64,000 nucleotides of DNA, from the NCBI RefSeq assembly GCF_001687105.1, contig NZ_CP014595.1:1550001-1614000 (forward strand), read 5' to 3'. This document shows positions 57,169-64,000 of the stretch, piece after piece. Both the position numbers and the translations under genes were made by a program. The stretch is from Salipiger sp. CCB-MM3. GTDB lineage: Bacteria; Pseudomonadota; Alphaproteobacteria; Rhodobacterales; Rhodobacteraceae. The notes under the pieces were generated by a model. That model searched no databases, was not told the DNA's origin, and saw nothing but the letters and a program-made list of their open reading frames with translations. The first letter of the stretch is position 1; every line of letters begins with the position of its first letter.

Positions 57169-57846
57169 TCACTTCTGCAGCTGCGTCATCGTTACATAGC
57201 CGGTGGTTTCGCCCAGCCATTGCCGCGAGCCTAGGATCTCTCCGGACCCGTCCACCATGTAATAATCGACGAAGGGCTTGCCGTCCTCGCTGGTGCAGGC
57301 GGCGAGCATTTCCGTGACGCCGGCGCGGATGCGTCCCTGCGCAAGATCGACGCGTTCGTCGGGCTCGACGTTGCAGCGATAGCTGATCTCGCGGGTCACA
57401 TCCTCGGCGGTGAGAAACCGCTGCACATAGGCGACATTGCCAATGCCGCGGCCCCGCACGAGCCGCAGCAGCGCATCTTCCTCGACCGACATCAGATCGC
57501 CGCCAAGCCCGCGGGTGCCGGTGATCATGCCGTGACGCAGGACGATGGCCTGTCGCTCGGCGGTCCCGTAAGTGCGATGCTCGCCATTGCGCTCGATCTG
57601 CGCGGCGATGGCTTCGGAATTGCGCGCGTTGATGCGCAGCAGGATCACCGGCAGGTCGGTCGCGGCAAGGGTCTGCGCGATCACCTCGTCGGTGAGCCCT
57701 TGGGGGCTTGCCGCGTCGGATTTCTGGAAGAAGCCGGTGTAGGCGGCTTCGAAGATCGGATCGCGCGTCTGGTCGTTGCCGCAGGCGGCCAAAGCGGCCA
57801 GCAGCCCGGCAAGAACACCGGCGCGGCGCAGGGTCTTGAAGCTCAT
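57169..57846 (-). CDS. YjbF family exopolysaccharide lipoprotein
   Basis: A 225-residue lipoprotein. MSFKTLRRAGVLAGLLAALAACGND has a clear lipobox (AAC). The body, including IFEAAYTGFF, PVILLRINARNSEAIAAQIERNG and a conserved GTRGLGGDLMSVEEDALLRLVRGRG stretch, fits the YjbF/GfcB group associated with group 4 capsule or exopolysaccharide. It overlaps the yjbH start by 4 nt (ATGA), confirming the pair. The specific role in polymer assembly is not known. Confidence 0.85.
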   Translation of the reverse strand: MSFKTLRRAGVLAGLLAALAACGNDQTRDPIFEAAYTGFFQKSDAASPQGLTDEVIAQTLAATDLPVILLRINARNSEAIAAQIERNGEHRTYGTAERQAIVLRHGMITGTRGLGGDLMSVEEDALLRLVRGRGIGNVAYVQRFLTAEDVTREISYRCNVEPDERVDLAQGRIRAGVTEMLAACTSEDGKPFVDYYMVDGSGEILGSRQWLGETTGYVTMTQLQK

Positions 57847-59972
57847 CGCCAGAATCTCCCCCAGGATGCGGCCACATCGGGCTCGTGGTTTTCGCGAATG
57901 CGCTCGTAGAGCCGATCATCGATATTGAGCTTCGCACCGCCGTCACGCTGCACCGACCGCAGGGTGATCGTGCTGTCAGCGCGCGACGGCTCGCCGGTGC
58001 CGATGGCGACCGGGATGGTGATGAACAGACCCTTGTCGAACGACCCCTCGCCAAAGTCCTCGGACGACACATCGGTCTTCGTCGCGAAGGCGCCGATGCG
58101 CCAGCCGTTGACGAATTCGCGGGTGACCGTCAGCGTCGCACCGGAGTCGCCCGCGATGTAGCGCCCGACATCAAGCTGCGCGTTGTAGCCCTGACCGAAG
58201 TCGTAATAGGCCGAGACATGGCCGTTCACATGCGGGAAGCTGCGGGTGATGCCGCTGACCGGATCGGTGGTCTCATTGCCCTGCACGCCAAACAGCATGT
58301 CAAAGTCGCGCCGCTCCACATAGTTCACTTCGGCCCCAAGCGCGAAGCGGCTGTCGGCGGGTTTCCACAGCACCTCGGTCGAGGCACCGGCATACATCGG
58401 CTCGAGATAGCCAAGCGTCAGGCGGCCATAAAGCTCGGGCGCCAGCTTGCCGTAAAAACCAAGCGTCAGGCGCGGGATCGACGGATCGCTCTCACGGGCG
58501 AACTCGCCGTAATCGGTGCGCACGCGCGGCAGCTTGGATTCGTCCTCGCGGCTGATGTCGTCGAGGTTGCCAAAGATCTTCTTGTTGACTGAGCCGCTGA
58601 GCACGATGTTCGGCGTGATCTCATAGGTGCCGCGCAGGGACGCGCCAAGGTCGAGCCGCAGCGGGCCTTCGGGGTCGAAGGTGCTGTAGGCGTAATAGGG
58701 CGCCAGCGACCAGCGGAAGCGCGGATAGGAGTCGAGCGTCATCGGCGGCGTATTGGCAGAGGTGGCCTCGCCAAAGCGGGTGCGCGCCAGCATGTCGGTG
58801 GCGGCCTCATTCTCCAGCGCCTCGATATCCGAGCGACGCATTGTCACCGTCGAGGTCGGCATGCCGTTCTGCGAAGGGATGATGACGAATTCTTCGACCG
58901 AGGCGGGCAGCACGCGGCTCATGCTGCGCGCGGCGCGGCCAATCGCCTGCGCCGGAGCGCCGTATTTGTCGTTGCGCAGCCGCAGCGTCGCGCGGCGCGG
59001 CTCCAGCCGGAAGCCTTGCAGTTCGAGGTTGTCCCGCTCGAGGCTCTTCGCCAGTCGGGCTTCGGTCGAGGCTTCGGCAGTGGCAAGATCGCTGGCCCAG
59101 CCCAGATCGTTCACATCCGCGGGCTGGCGCGGCTTCACCGGGCTCGGCGCGCTTTCGATGCCGCCGGGCACCCCCAGCGTCTTGGGGTTCATCGGCAGCG
59201 TCACCTGCGCCCCCAGCGTGGTGCCATGGGCCAGATAGAGCGACAGCTGCGTGCCGCCGTCGAAGTGATAGTCGAGCCCGAGGTTGATCGGGCTGTTCTG
59301 TTCGAAATCCGCCCGCTCGCTTTCGGTGTCATAAGCGTCCGAGGAATATTCGATCTTGTAGGTAAGGCGCTTGTTCGGCGACCAGCTGATGCCGCCGAAG
59401 GGCGCGATATCGCCGCGGAACCAGCGGTCTGTGGTGGGCTGGCCGCCGGTGCCCAGCACCTCTTGCGAGCGTTCCCCAAAGCCACCAAAGCCGCCATTGC
59501 TCGCCAGACGGCCCCAGCCGAGGCCACCGGTGACTTGCAGACCGGGGTAAAGCGTCTTGGTCGCGACGATATATTCGCCGCTGTAGATGCCGGTGCCGAT
59601 GAAGTCCTGCAGGCCGACAACCACCGAGGGGCGCCAGTTGCTCTCGGTGAGGATCTGGAAGCGCAGGTCGAAGCTGCGGTCATAGTAGACGCCATCGACC
59701 GAGGCCGGATGGTCGAAATCGCCAATGCCAGTGTAGCGGAAGGTGCCGATCATCCGCGGCATGATCTGGAAGCTGAGCGAGCCACGGTTGGCGGTGCCAA
59801 TACGCCCATAGGTCAGGGCCAGCGTCGCGTCGGGCGCCATGTTCGCGTCCGGCATGTCGATGAGGCCCGGCAGGCCGTAAAGGTTGAAGCTCGGAACACT
59901 GTCCGCCCAGGCGATGCTCGAAAGCGCCGTCGCCCCGGCCAGAAGTGCCGCGATACCCGCCCGTCTTGCCAT
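57843..59972 (-). CDS. YjbH family outer-membrane exopolysaccharide protein
   Basis: A 709-residue exported protein with a signal peptide (MARRAGIAALLAGATALSSIAWA). SFNLYGLPGLIDMPDANMAPDATLALTYGRIGT opens the YjbH/GfcD beta-barrel domain, and the C-terminal half repeats a second barrel (GFYGKLAPELYGRLTLGYLEPMYAGASTEVLWKPA, YVERRDFDMLFGVQG). These proteins pair with YjbF for capsule or exopolysaccharide secretion. The set of YjbF, YjbH, Wza-like lipoprotein and polyprenyl transferase indicates one locus, though the classical yjbE/yjbG are absent here. Confidence 0.87.
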   Translation of the reverse strand: MARRAGIAALLAGATALSSIAWADSVPSFNLYGLPGLIDMPDANMAPDATLALTYGRIGTANRGSLSFQIMPRMIGTFRYTGIGDFDHPASVDGVYYDRSFDLRFQILTESNWRPSVVVGLQDFIGTGIYSGEYIVATKTLYPGLQVTGGLGWGRLASNGGFGGFGERSQEVLGTGGQPTTDRWFRGDIAPFGGISWSPNKRLTYKIEYSSDAYDTESERADFEQNSPINLGLDYHFDGGTQLSLYLAHGTTLGAQVTLPMNPKTLGVPGGIESAPSPVKPRQPADVNDLGWASDLATAEASTEARLAKSLERDNLELQGFRLEPRRATLRLRNDKYGAPAQAIGRAARSMSRVLPASVEEFVIIPSQNGMPTSTVTMRRSDIEALENEAATDMLARTRFGEATSANTPPMTLDSYPRFRWSLAPYYAYSTFDPEGPLRLDLGASLRGTYEITPNIVLSGSVNKKIFGNLDDISREDESKLPRVRTDYGEFARESDPSIPRLTLGFYGKLAPELYGRLTLGYLEPMYAGASTEVLWKPADSRFALGAEVNYVERRDFDMLFGVQGNETTDPVSGITRSFPHVNGHVSAYYDFGQGYNAQLDVGRYIAGDSGATLTVTREFVNGWRIGAFATKTDVSSEDFGEGSFDKGLFITIPVAIGTGEPSRADSTITLRSVQRDGGAKLNIDDRLYERIRENHEPDVAASWGRFWR

Positions 59973-60159
59973 CCTGCCCTCACCTGCCCTTGAACTTGCC
60001 CTGACGTCTTTTGCCCAGAGCTAGAGCTTTCTCTGCGCTCTGTCCATTCATCCCGGCGGCGCAAAGCAGCAACTGTGGGATCCTCGGCACGTCGGGTTCA
60101 GCGGTCTGCGGGCTCTCTACGCGGCCTCTGGCCGCGGAAATTGTCCTCATTTGGAAGTT

Positions 60160-60174
60160 TTAAGGCAGGGGTAA
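60160..60174 (+). promoter_or_regulatory. CtrA-box-like site before motB
   Basis: TTAA-N7-GTAA, one mismatch from the CtrA consensus TTAA-N7-TTAA, 46 bp upstream of the motB ATG. Confidence 0.5.
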
Positions 60175-60220
60175 CCGCGCGCGCCTATTGCTGGTGTGGG
60201 GTGTTTGGAAGGTGGTGGAT

Positions 60221-61057
60221 ATGGCCGTCGACAGTAATGTCGCGCCAGTCATCATCAAGCGGAAGAAAAAGGGTGGCGGCCATGGGCATCATGGCGGCGC
60301 CTGGAAGGTCGCCTATGCGGATTTCGTGACGGCGATGATGGCTTTCTTCATGCTGATGTGGCTGCTCAACGCGACGACCGAGAAACAGCGCAAGGGGCTG
60401 GCGGATTACTTCAACCCAACGATCGCGGTGGCGCGGATATCGGGCGGCGGAGACGGGCTCATGGGAGGCGAGAGCACCTTTTCCGAGAACGTGCTGCCGC
60501 GCATGGGCACCGGCTCGACCTCGCTTCAGGCGACAGAGATGCATGCGGCGCGGGGCAGCGTGAGTTCCGGTACCGCCGAGCCCGATGCCGCCGAAGAGGC
60601 CGCGCTCGAGGAACTGCGGGACCGGCTCACCGGGCGTCATGGCGAAAGCATGGTCGATGACGGGCTGATGCGGCATGTGGTGACGCGGGTCACCGATGAG
60701 GGGCTGGTGGTCGAACTGTTCGAAACCGCCGATGCGCCGCTGTTCGAGCCTGACGGCAGCCCGACATATCTGCTGCAGCGGCTGTCGCAGATCATCGCCG
60801 GGGCGGCGGAAATGGTGCGCAACCCGCTGGCCATCGAAGGCCATGTGCCCGCCGCACCGATCGTTCTGGCACGGGATTCCTCGTGGGAAAGATCGGCGGA
60901 CCGGGCCGGGCAGATGCGTGCGTTGCTGGGTCAGGCGGGGGTTCCGAAAGGGCGCATCGCGCGGGTTACCTCGCATGCGGACCGCGAGCCTGCGCGCGCC
61001 AACCCGATGGACCCGCGCAACGGCCGTATCGAGGTGATCTTCCTGCGACAGCGTTGA
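60221..61057 (+). CDS. motB: Flagellar motor protein MotB-like
   Basis: A 278-residue stator protein. The N-terminal KRKKKGGGHGHHGGAWKVAYADFVTAMMAFFMLMWLLNAT contains the single membrane helix with the proton-binding Asp in YADFVTAMMAFF. The C-terminal OmpA-like peptidoglycan-binding domain is diverged: IEGHVPAAPIVLARDSSWERSADRAGQMRALLG lacks the usual GHTD. ATG 60221 with GGTGGTGGAT upstream. It precedes flgE by 140 bp. Its usual partner motA is not in the window. Confidence 0.88.
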   Translation: MAVDSNVAPVIIKRKKKGGGHGHHGGAWKVAYADFVTAMMAFFMLMWLLNATTEKQRKGLADYFNPTIAVARISGGGDGLMGGESTFSENVLPRMGTGSTSLQATEMHAARGSVSSGTAEPDAAEEAALEELRDRLTGRHGESMVDDGLMRHVVTRVTDEGLVVELFETADAPLFEPDGSPTYLLQRLSQIIAGAAEMVRNPLAIEGHVPAAPIVLARDSSWERSADRAGQMRALLGQAGVPKGRIARVTSHADREPARANPMDPRNGRIEVIFLRQR

Positions 61058-61125
61058 AGGGCCGGCTTCGGCTCTCAAGGTGGTTCACACGGAGCGCGCT
61101 GGCGAAGTCGTAGGGATTTTACCTG

Positions 61126-61140
61126 TTAGCGCGGCGTTAA
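61126..61140 (+). promoter_or_regulatory. CtrA-box-like site before flgE
   Basis: TTAG-N7-TTAA at 57 bp upstream of the flgE start; one mismatch from TTAA-N7-TTAA. Confidence 0.5.
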
Positions 61141-61197
61141 ACCCGCGCCCCTAGTCTCGGAGGGGACGGGAACAGGTGACAGCAGAAAGGCGCGTCT

Positions 61198-62730
61198 ATG
61201 ACCATCTCTTCGTCTCTCAACGCAGGTGTTTCGGGGCTTACGGCGAATGCCAGTCGGCTGGCGGCGATCTCGGACAATATCGCCAATTCCTCGACCTACG
61301 GCTACCGGCGGGCCGAAACCGAGTTCAACTCGCTCGTGATGACCGATGGCGGTCGCTCCTATACCGCGGGCGGGGTGATGTCTTCGAACATTCGGCTTGT
61401 GGATCAAAAAGGATCGCTCGTCACCACCAGCAATGCCACCGATCTTGCGGTGCGGGGCAGGGGGATGCTGCCGGTGGTTTCCGGCCCGCAGTATGAGGCG
61501 AGCCCCGGAGAGCCGGAGCTTTTGCTCACCTCGACGGGCTCCTTTCGCATAAACGAGGATGGCTATCTAGCGAATGAGGCCGGGTATTTCCTGCTGGGCT
61601 GGCCTGCGGACATCGATGGCACCATCCCGAACTTCCCGCGCGATACGGTGGATGGGCTGGAGCCGGTGCAATTCAGCCTGAACCTGCAGGGCGATCCGAC
61701 CACCGCTGTTGAGATGAGCCTTAACCTGCCAGCCACCGCGACGATGGATGATTCCGACGGGGCCTCGGAAACCCTGTCGGTCGAGTATTTCGACAATCTC
61801 GGCGTGTCGCAGAATATCTCGATGACCTTTACGCCGACGGTTCCGGCGACCGGCATGTCCAACGAATGGACCATCGTGATGACCGACAGCGCCTCCGCCG
61901 GGGCGGTGATCGGCGAATATGTTGTGACCTTCGACGCCACGCGGGGCAGCGGCGGCACGATCAACGCGGTCACCACGGTGACCGGCGGGGCCTATAGTGG
62001 CGCGACAGGTCTGTTGACGGTCGATGTGGACGGCGGGCCGATCGTGTTCGACATCGGCGCCATCGGCGACAGCAACGGGCTCTCGCAGCTCTCCAACAGC
62101 TTCGCCCCCATTGCCATCACCAAGGACGGCTCGCCGGTGGGCAATATGGTCTCGGTCGAGGTCGACGAGAATGGCTATGTGAACGCGCTCTACGACAGCG
62201 GGGTCAGCAAGACGCTCTACCAGATCCCGCTCGCCGATCTGCCCAACCCCAATGGCATGATCCCGATGGACAACCAGACTTTCAAACCCTCACCGGAAAG
62301 CGGCTCCTATTTCCTTTGGGACGCGGGGGATGGACCGACGGGCGACATCAAATCCTTCGCCCGCGAGGAATCGACCACCGATGTGGCGCAGGAACTGACC
62401 GACATGATCCAGACCCAGCGGGCCTATTCCTCGAACGCCAAGGTGATTCAGACGGTCGCGTTATCCTTGGCGTTGGCGACGCTTTTGCCTGTGGAGATCT
62501 CTCCTTGGGTCGTGGCCAGGTTCATATTTATAGACTTGAGGGTCTGCAGCGCGACCATCGCGCCATTGTTCGTCAGTATGCTAGACATAGGTTTTCGTCC
62601 TTGGATTCGACGCTTTGCGCCATTTTGCCATCGGCCGCCGCAGCCCTGCCGCCGCGGCCCCTTCGGACGTCGTTCTGACGAAGCAGCCGGAGAGCCTGTC
62701 CCCCTGCGCCATCCACATGGGATGCTGTGA
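61198..62730 (+). CDS. flgE: Flagellar hook protein FlgE, 3' end replaced by antisense flagellin sequence
   Basis: The first 420 residues are Flg[68 protein letters not shown] and the C-terminal core [34 protein letters not shown]. Normally about a dozen residues (a DEML...LKR-like end) follow and close the D0 helix. Here the frame goes on for 90 residues ([15 protein letters not shown]...) that have no FlgE homology and are antisense to the flagellin start. Hook assembly is probably impaired. A native FlgE would end near 62,495. Upstream lies a CtrA-like box. Confidence 0.8.
   Translation: MTISSSLNAGVSGLTANASRLAAISDNIANSSTYGYRRAETEFNSLVMTDGGRSYTAGGVMSSNIRLVDQKGSLVTTSNATDLAVRGRGMLPVVSGPQYEASPGEPELLLTSTGSFRINEDGYLANEAGYFLLGWPADIDGTIPNFPRDTVDGLEPVQFSLNLQGDPTTAVEMSLNLPATATMDDSDGASETLSVEYFDNLGVSQNISMTFTPTVPATGMSNEWTIVMTDSASAGAVIGEYVVTFDATRGSGGTINAVTTVTGGAYSGATGLLTVDVDGGPIVFDIGAIGDSNGLSQLSNSFAPIAITKDGSPVGNMVSVEVDENGYVNALYDSGVSKTLYQIPLADLPNPNGMIPMDNQTFKPSPESGSYFLWDAGDGPTGDIKSFAREESTTDVAQELTDMIQTQRAYSSNAKVIQTVALSLALATLLPVEISPWVVARFIFIDLRVCSATIAPLFVSMLDIGFRPWIRRFAPFCHRPPQPCRRGPFGRRSDEAAGEPVPLRHPHGML
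62448..62588 (-). pseudogene. fliC: Flagellin gene, 5' fragment only
   Basis: ATG 62588 opens [44 protein letters not shown], the classic N-terminus of Roseobacter-type flagellins. After 44 native residues it meets the flgE junction near 62,458, adds two residues and stops at TGA 62448-62450. Full flagellins are several hundred residues, so all of the central and C-terminal parts are missing. AAGGA lies 9 nt before the start. A CtrA-like box lies 162 bp upstream. Confidence 0.85.
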
Positions 62731-62749
62731 CACGTTAGGCCTGCGTTCC

Positions 62750-62764
62750 TTAAGGCATCGCTAA
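62750..62764 (-). promoter_or_regulatory. CtrA-box-like site upstream of the flagellin fragment
   Basis: Read on the minus strand TTAG-N7-TTAA, the same pattern as at 61126-61140, 162 bp from the flagellin ATG. Confidence 0.5.
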
Positions 62765-62803
62765 ACGCCGTGAGGATTTCGCCCCGGGTTCACGTCTGTT
62801 CAC

Positions 62804-63184
62804 CTAGAGTTTTCTGTGAATTCTCTTTTGTGCGGTGGAACCGATCCGCGTTTTCTGCCCGGACGGACCGTAGATTTCCATATCGCTGAGCAGCGCCTCT
62901 GGCTGAGCGATGCGCGCCTTCACCTCTTGAAGCCCGCGAAGCGCCGCCTCGAGCAGCCGATGATTGCGTTTCAGCGCGGGCGCCAAAGTCGGGGTATCAA
63001 GCAGCGCCATGGAGTTGCTGGACAGATGCGAAAGCAAGGCCTCTTTCTGGCGCGCTATCTGATCGAGAGCCTCCAGGCGTCCACTCAGGATGGCATCGCG
63101 CTCACCTTGCAGCAAAGCGAGCAATGTTTCAGAAGTTGCTGCTGCGCGCCTAAGTTGCGTCAGCCGCGGAGATGGTCCCGTCAT
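62804..63184 (-). CDS. FlgN-like flagellar chaperone
   Basis: A 126-residue helical protein: LTQLRRAAATSETLLALLQGERDAILSGRLEALDQIARQKEALLSHL, then LAPALKRNHRLLEAALRGLQEVKARI. The E...G-L-L...KE-LL pattern and long coiled-coil helices match FlgN-type export chaperones for hook-associated proteins, but identity is by pattern only. It overlaps the upstream flgJ-like gene by 4 nt (ATGA) and is 215 bp upstream of the flagellin fragment. Confidence 0.65.
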   Translation of the reverse strand: MTGPSPRLTQLRRAAATSETLLALLQGERDAILSGRLEALDQIARQKEALLSHLSSNSMALLDTPTLAPALKRNHRLLEAALRGLQEVKARIAQPEALLSDMEIYGPSGQKTRIGSTAQKRIHRKL

Positions 63185-63399
63185 TCGCTGAGCATCTCTT
63201 GCGGCAAAATCTGCAGATTGTCCGCGATCTTTGTCGCGAACTCTTCGCGAAGATACGATGAAAATTGGCCTTCTCCGGCGCCACCTCCAAAGTTTCCGCG
63301 AGCGGAGAACGCCCCGGAAAATTGAAGCATCTGTGACACATAGAGGCGGTTAAGAAGTGCATTAGCGCCGCCCGCGCCAGCGACGGGAACTTCGGGCAT
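63181..63399 (-). CDS. FlgJ-like rod-binding protein (short form)
   Basis: A 72-residue protein: NALLNRLYVSQMLQFSGAFSARGNFGGGAGEGQFSSYLREEFATKIADNLQ. The G-GAGE-QF-S-L-EE-A--I pattern matches the N-terminal rod-binding domain of FlgJ, which in alphaproteobacteria exists without the muramidase domain (also annotated CheL-like). GGAGG lies 8 nt before ATG 63399. It is coupled to the flgN-like gene. Confidence 0.75.
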   Translation of the reverse strand: MPEVPVAGAGGANALLNRLYVSQMLQFSGAFSARGNFGGGAGEGQFSSYLREEFATKIADNLQILPQEMLSE

Positions 63400-63513
63400 A
63401 GTGGCATCCTCCGATCAAATGTCGTCTCGTAGGGGATATATAAAATGACTTCGGTAAAGTAATTGTTAGTTCGTGGCGTATATTTCTCCTTCAAGTTCTA
63501 GAGGGATATGAAG

Positions 63514-64000
63514 ATGAAATCATCACCTGACCTTAGAAGTGTGCAAGTTGCTAAGAGGCCTCTTGAATTGAGTTTATCGCTGTCTAGAACCGAGGTTGGC
63601 TTGCTTCACACGTCAAGTGGTCTTCGGCAATTTAATGGTTTAGATGATATATTTTCGGGACTTGTTCATAATTATGGAGTTGAGGTGGTTGACGAGCGCA
63701 AAGAGGAATCGATCAACGCCGCAGCTGAGGGGCGCCCTAAAAATTGGTTGAAATATTTTGGACACGAACCTACATTGATTTATGATAGGGGGTATTTAAT
63801 TAAAACTGCTTCGAGGAATTTAGTGGTTGGGTGCGGTATAAATGTTGAAATGCATTCAGATAAATTGTTCCATAACAGGGATGTTTTGGAAGATTTTGAA
63901 AGTCAAGGCTTAGAGTTTCGTGGTTCTGGGGTTAAGAAAGGCTTAAATTTCTTTGGTCTCTCGGATTTTGAAGGTCAGCAGGATCTAGACTTTGATTATT
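63514..64000 (+). CDS. Unrecognised A/T-rich gene, 5' part
   Basis: The frame from ATG 63514 (GAGGGA 7 nt upstream; ATG 63508 is an alternative) stays open for 162 codons to the window edge. It begins MKMKSSPDLRSVQVAKRPLEL if read from the first ATG, continues with KNWLKYFGHEPTLIYDRGYLI and has several acidic, aromatic stretches; there is no signal peptide or known motif. Codons are A/T-rich (TTA, AAT, GAT, TTT), unlike every gene to its left, which points to horizontal transfer. Function unknown. Confidence 0.6.
   Translation, partial: MKSSPDLRSVQVAKRPLELSLSLSRTEVGLLHTSSGLRQFNGLDDIFSGLVHNYGVEVVDERKEESINAAAEGRPKNWLKYFGHEPTLIYDRGYLIKTASRNLVVGCGINVEMHSDKLFHNRDVLEDFESQGLEFRGSGVKKGLNFFGLSDFEGQQDLDFDY

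Noticed and set aside
62434..62474. Inverted AACGCCAAGG/CCTTGGCGTT at the flgE-flagellin join as a recombination site
   Set aside because: Both copies are kept intact on each side and each is explained by an Asn-Ala-Lys codon run in FlgE and flagellin, so crossover at this sequence itself would not give the observed junction.

Overview
The window is a 64-kb piece of a high-GC alphaproteobacterial chromosome, most likely Rhodobacteraceae (Roseobacter/Salipiger-like). Supporting this are the gene order rho-mnmE-mnmG-rsmG-parA-parB facing maf-aroE-coaE-dnaQ, a Roseobacter-type flagellin N-terminus, a tiny secreted protein beside hemH, and CtrA-box-like sites before flagellar genes. No tRNA, rRNA, CRISPR array, insertion sequence or phage gene was recognised.

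Layout. 1-7.9 kb: the N-terminal part of an ABC substrate-binding protein, pip, ubiG, a dicarboxylate/cation symporter, a MarR regulator, grxC, comF, a methyltransferase-like gene and hemH. 7.9-11.9 kb: an envelope group (small secreted protein, two L,D-transpeptidase-fold proteins, a CAP lipoprotein) interrupted by a GC-poorer membrane acyltransferase. 11.9-20.3 kb: a tightly packed minus-strand run, hslO-nudix-cca-lysE-ABC-ABC-RNA methyltransferase. 20.3-35.7 kb: ordinary metabolism and signalling (response regulator/PP2C phosphatase plus Hpt, ilvA, argG, aminotransferase, msrA, sugar kinase, malic enzyme, mutS). 36-54 kb: the conserved core, grpE/hrcA, rph-rdgB-hemW, parAB-rsmG-mnmG-mnmE-rho, then maf-aroE-coaE-dnaQ, secB, fxsA, Tim44, mltA, smr and idi. 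Two perfect parS sites, one near-perfect parS site and several weaker ones lie here. The rho-maf gap has a perfect DnaA box plus near-matches and an A/T-rich patch, so it is the best oriC candidate. 54.7-60 kb: a cytochrome c and an exopolysaccharide group (Wza-like lipoprotein, sugar-phosphate transferase, YjbF, YjbH). 60.2-63.4 kb: flagellar genes motB, flgE, flagellin, flgN-like and flgJ-like. From 63.5 kb the base composition becomes A/T-rich and an unrecognised gene runs off the window.

The most striking observation is at about 62,458. flgE is cut about a dozen codons before its expected end and joined to the 5' end of a flagellin gene in opposite orientation. Both genes are broken, as expected from a deletion or inversion (or a misassembly) in the flagellar cluster. 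Beside it are three TTAA-N7-TTAA-like (CtrA-type) boxes and an apparently foreign region. Other points of interest are a family of hairpins with a conserved TATTT...GAAG tail in gene 3' ends, a 139-bp inverted repeat beside parS-like half sites after mutS, and a motif shared by the parB 3' region and the putative origin.
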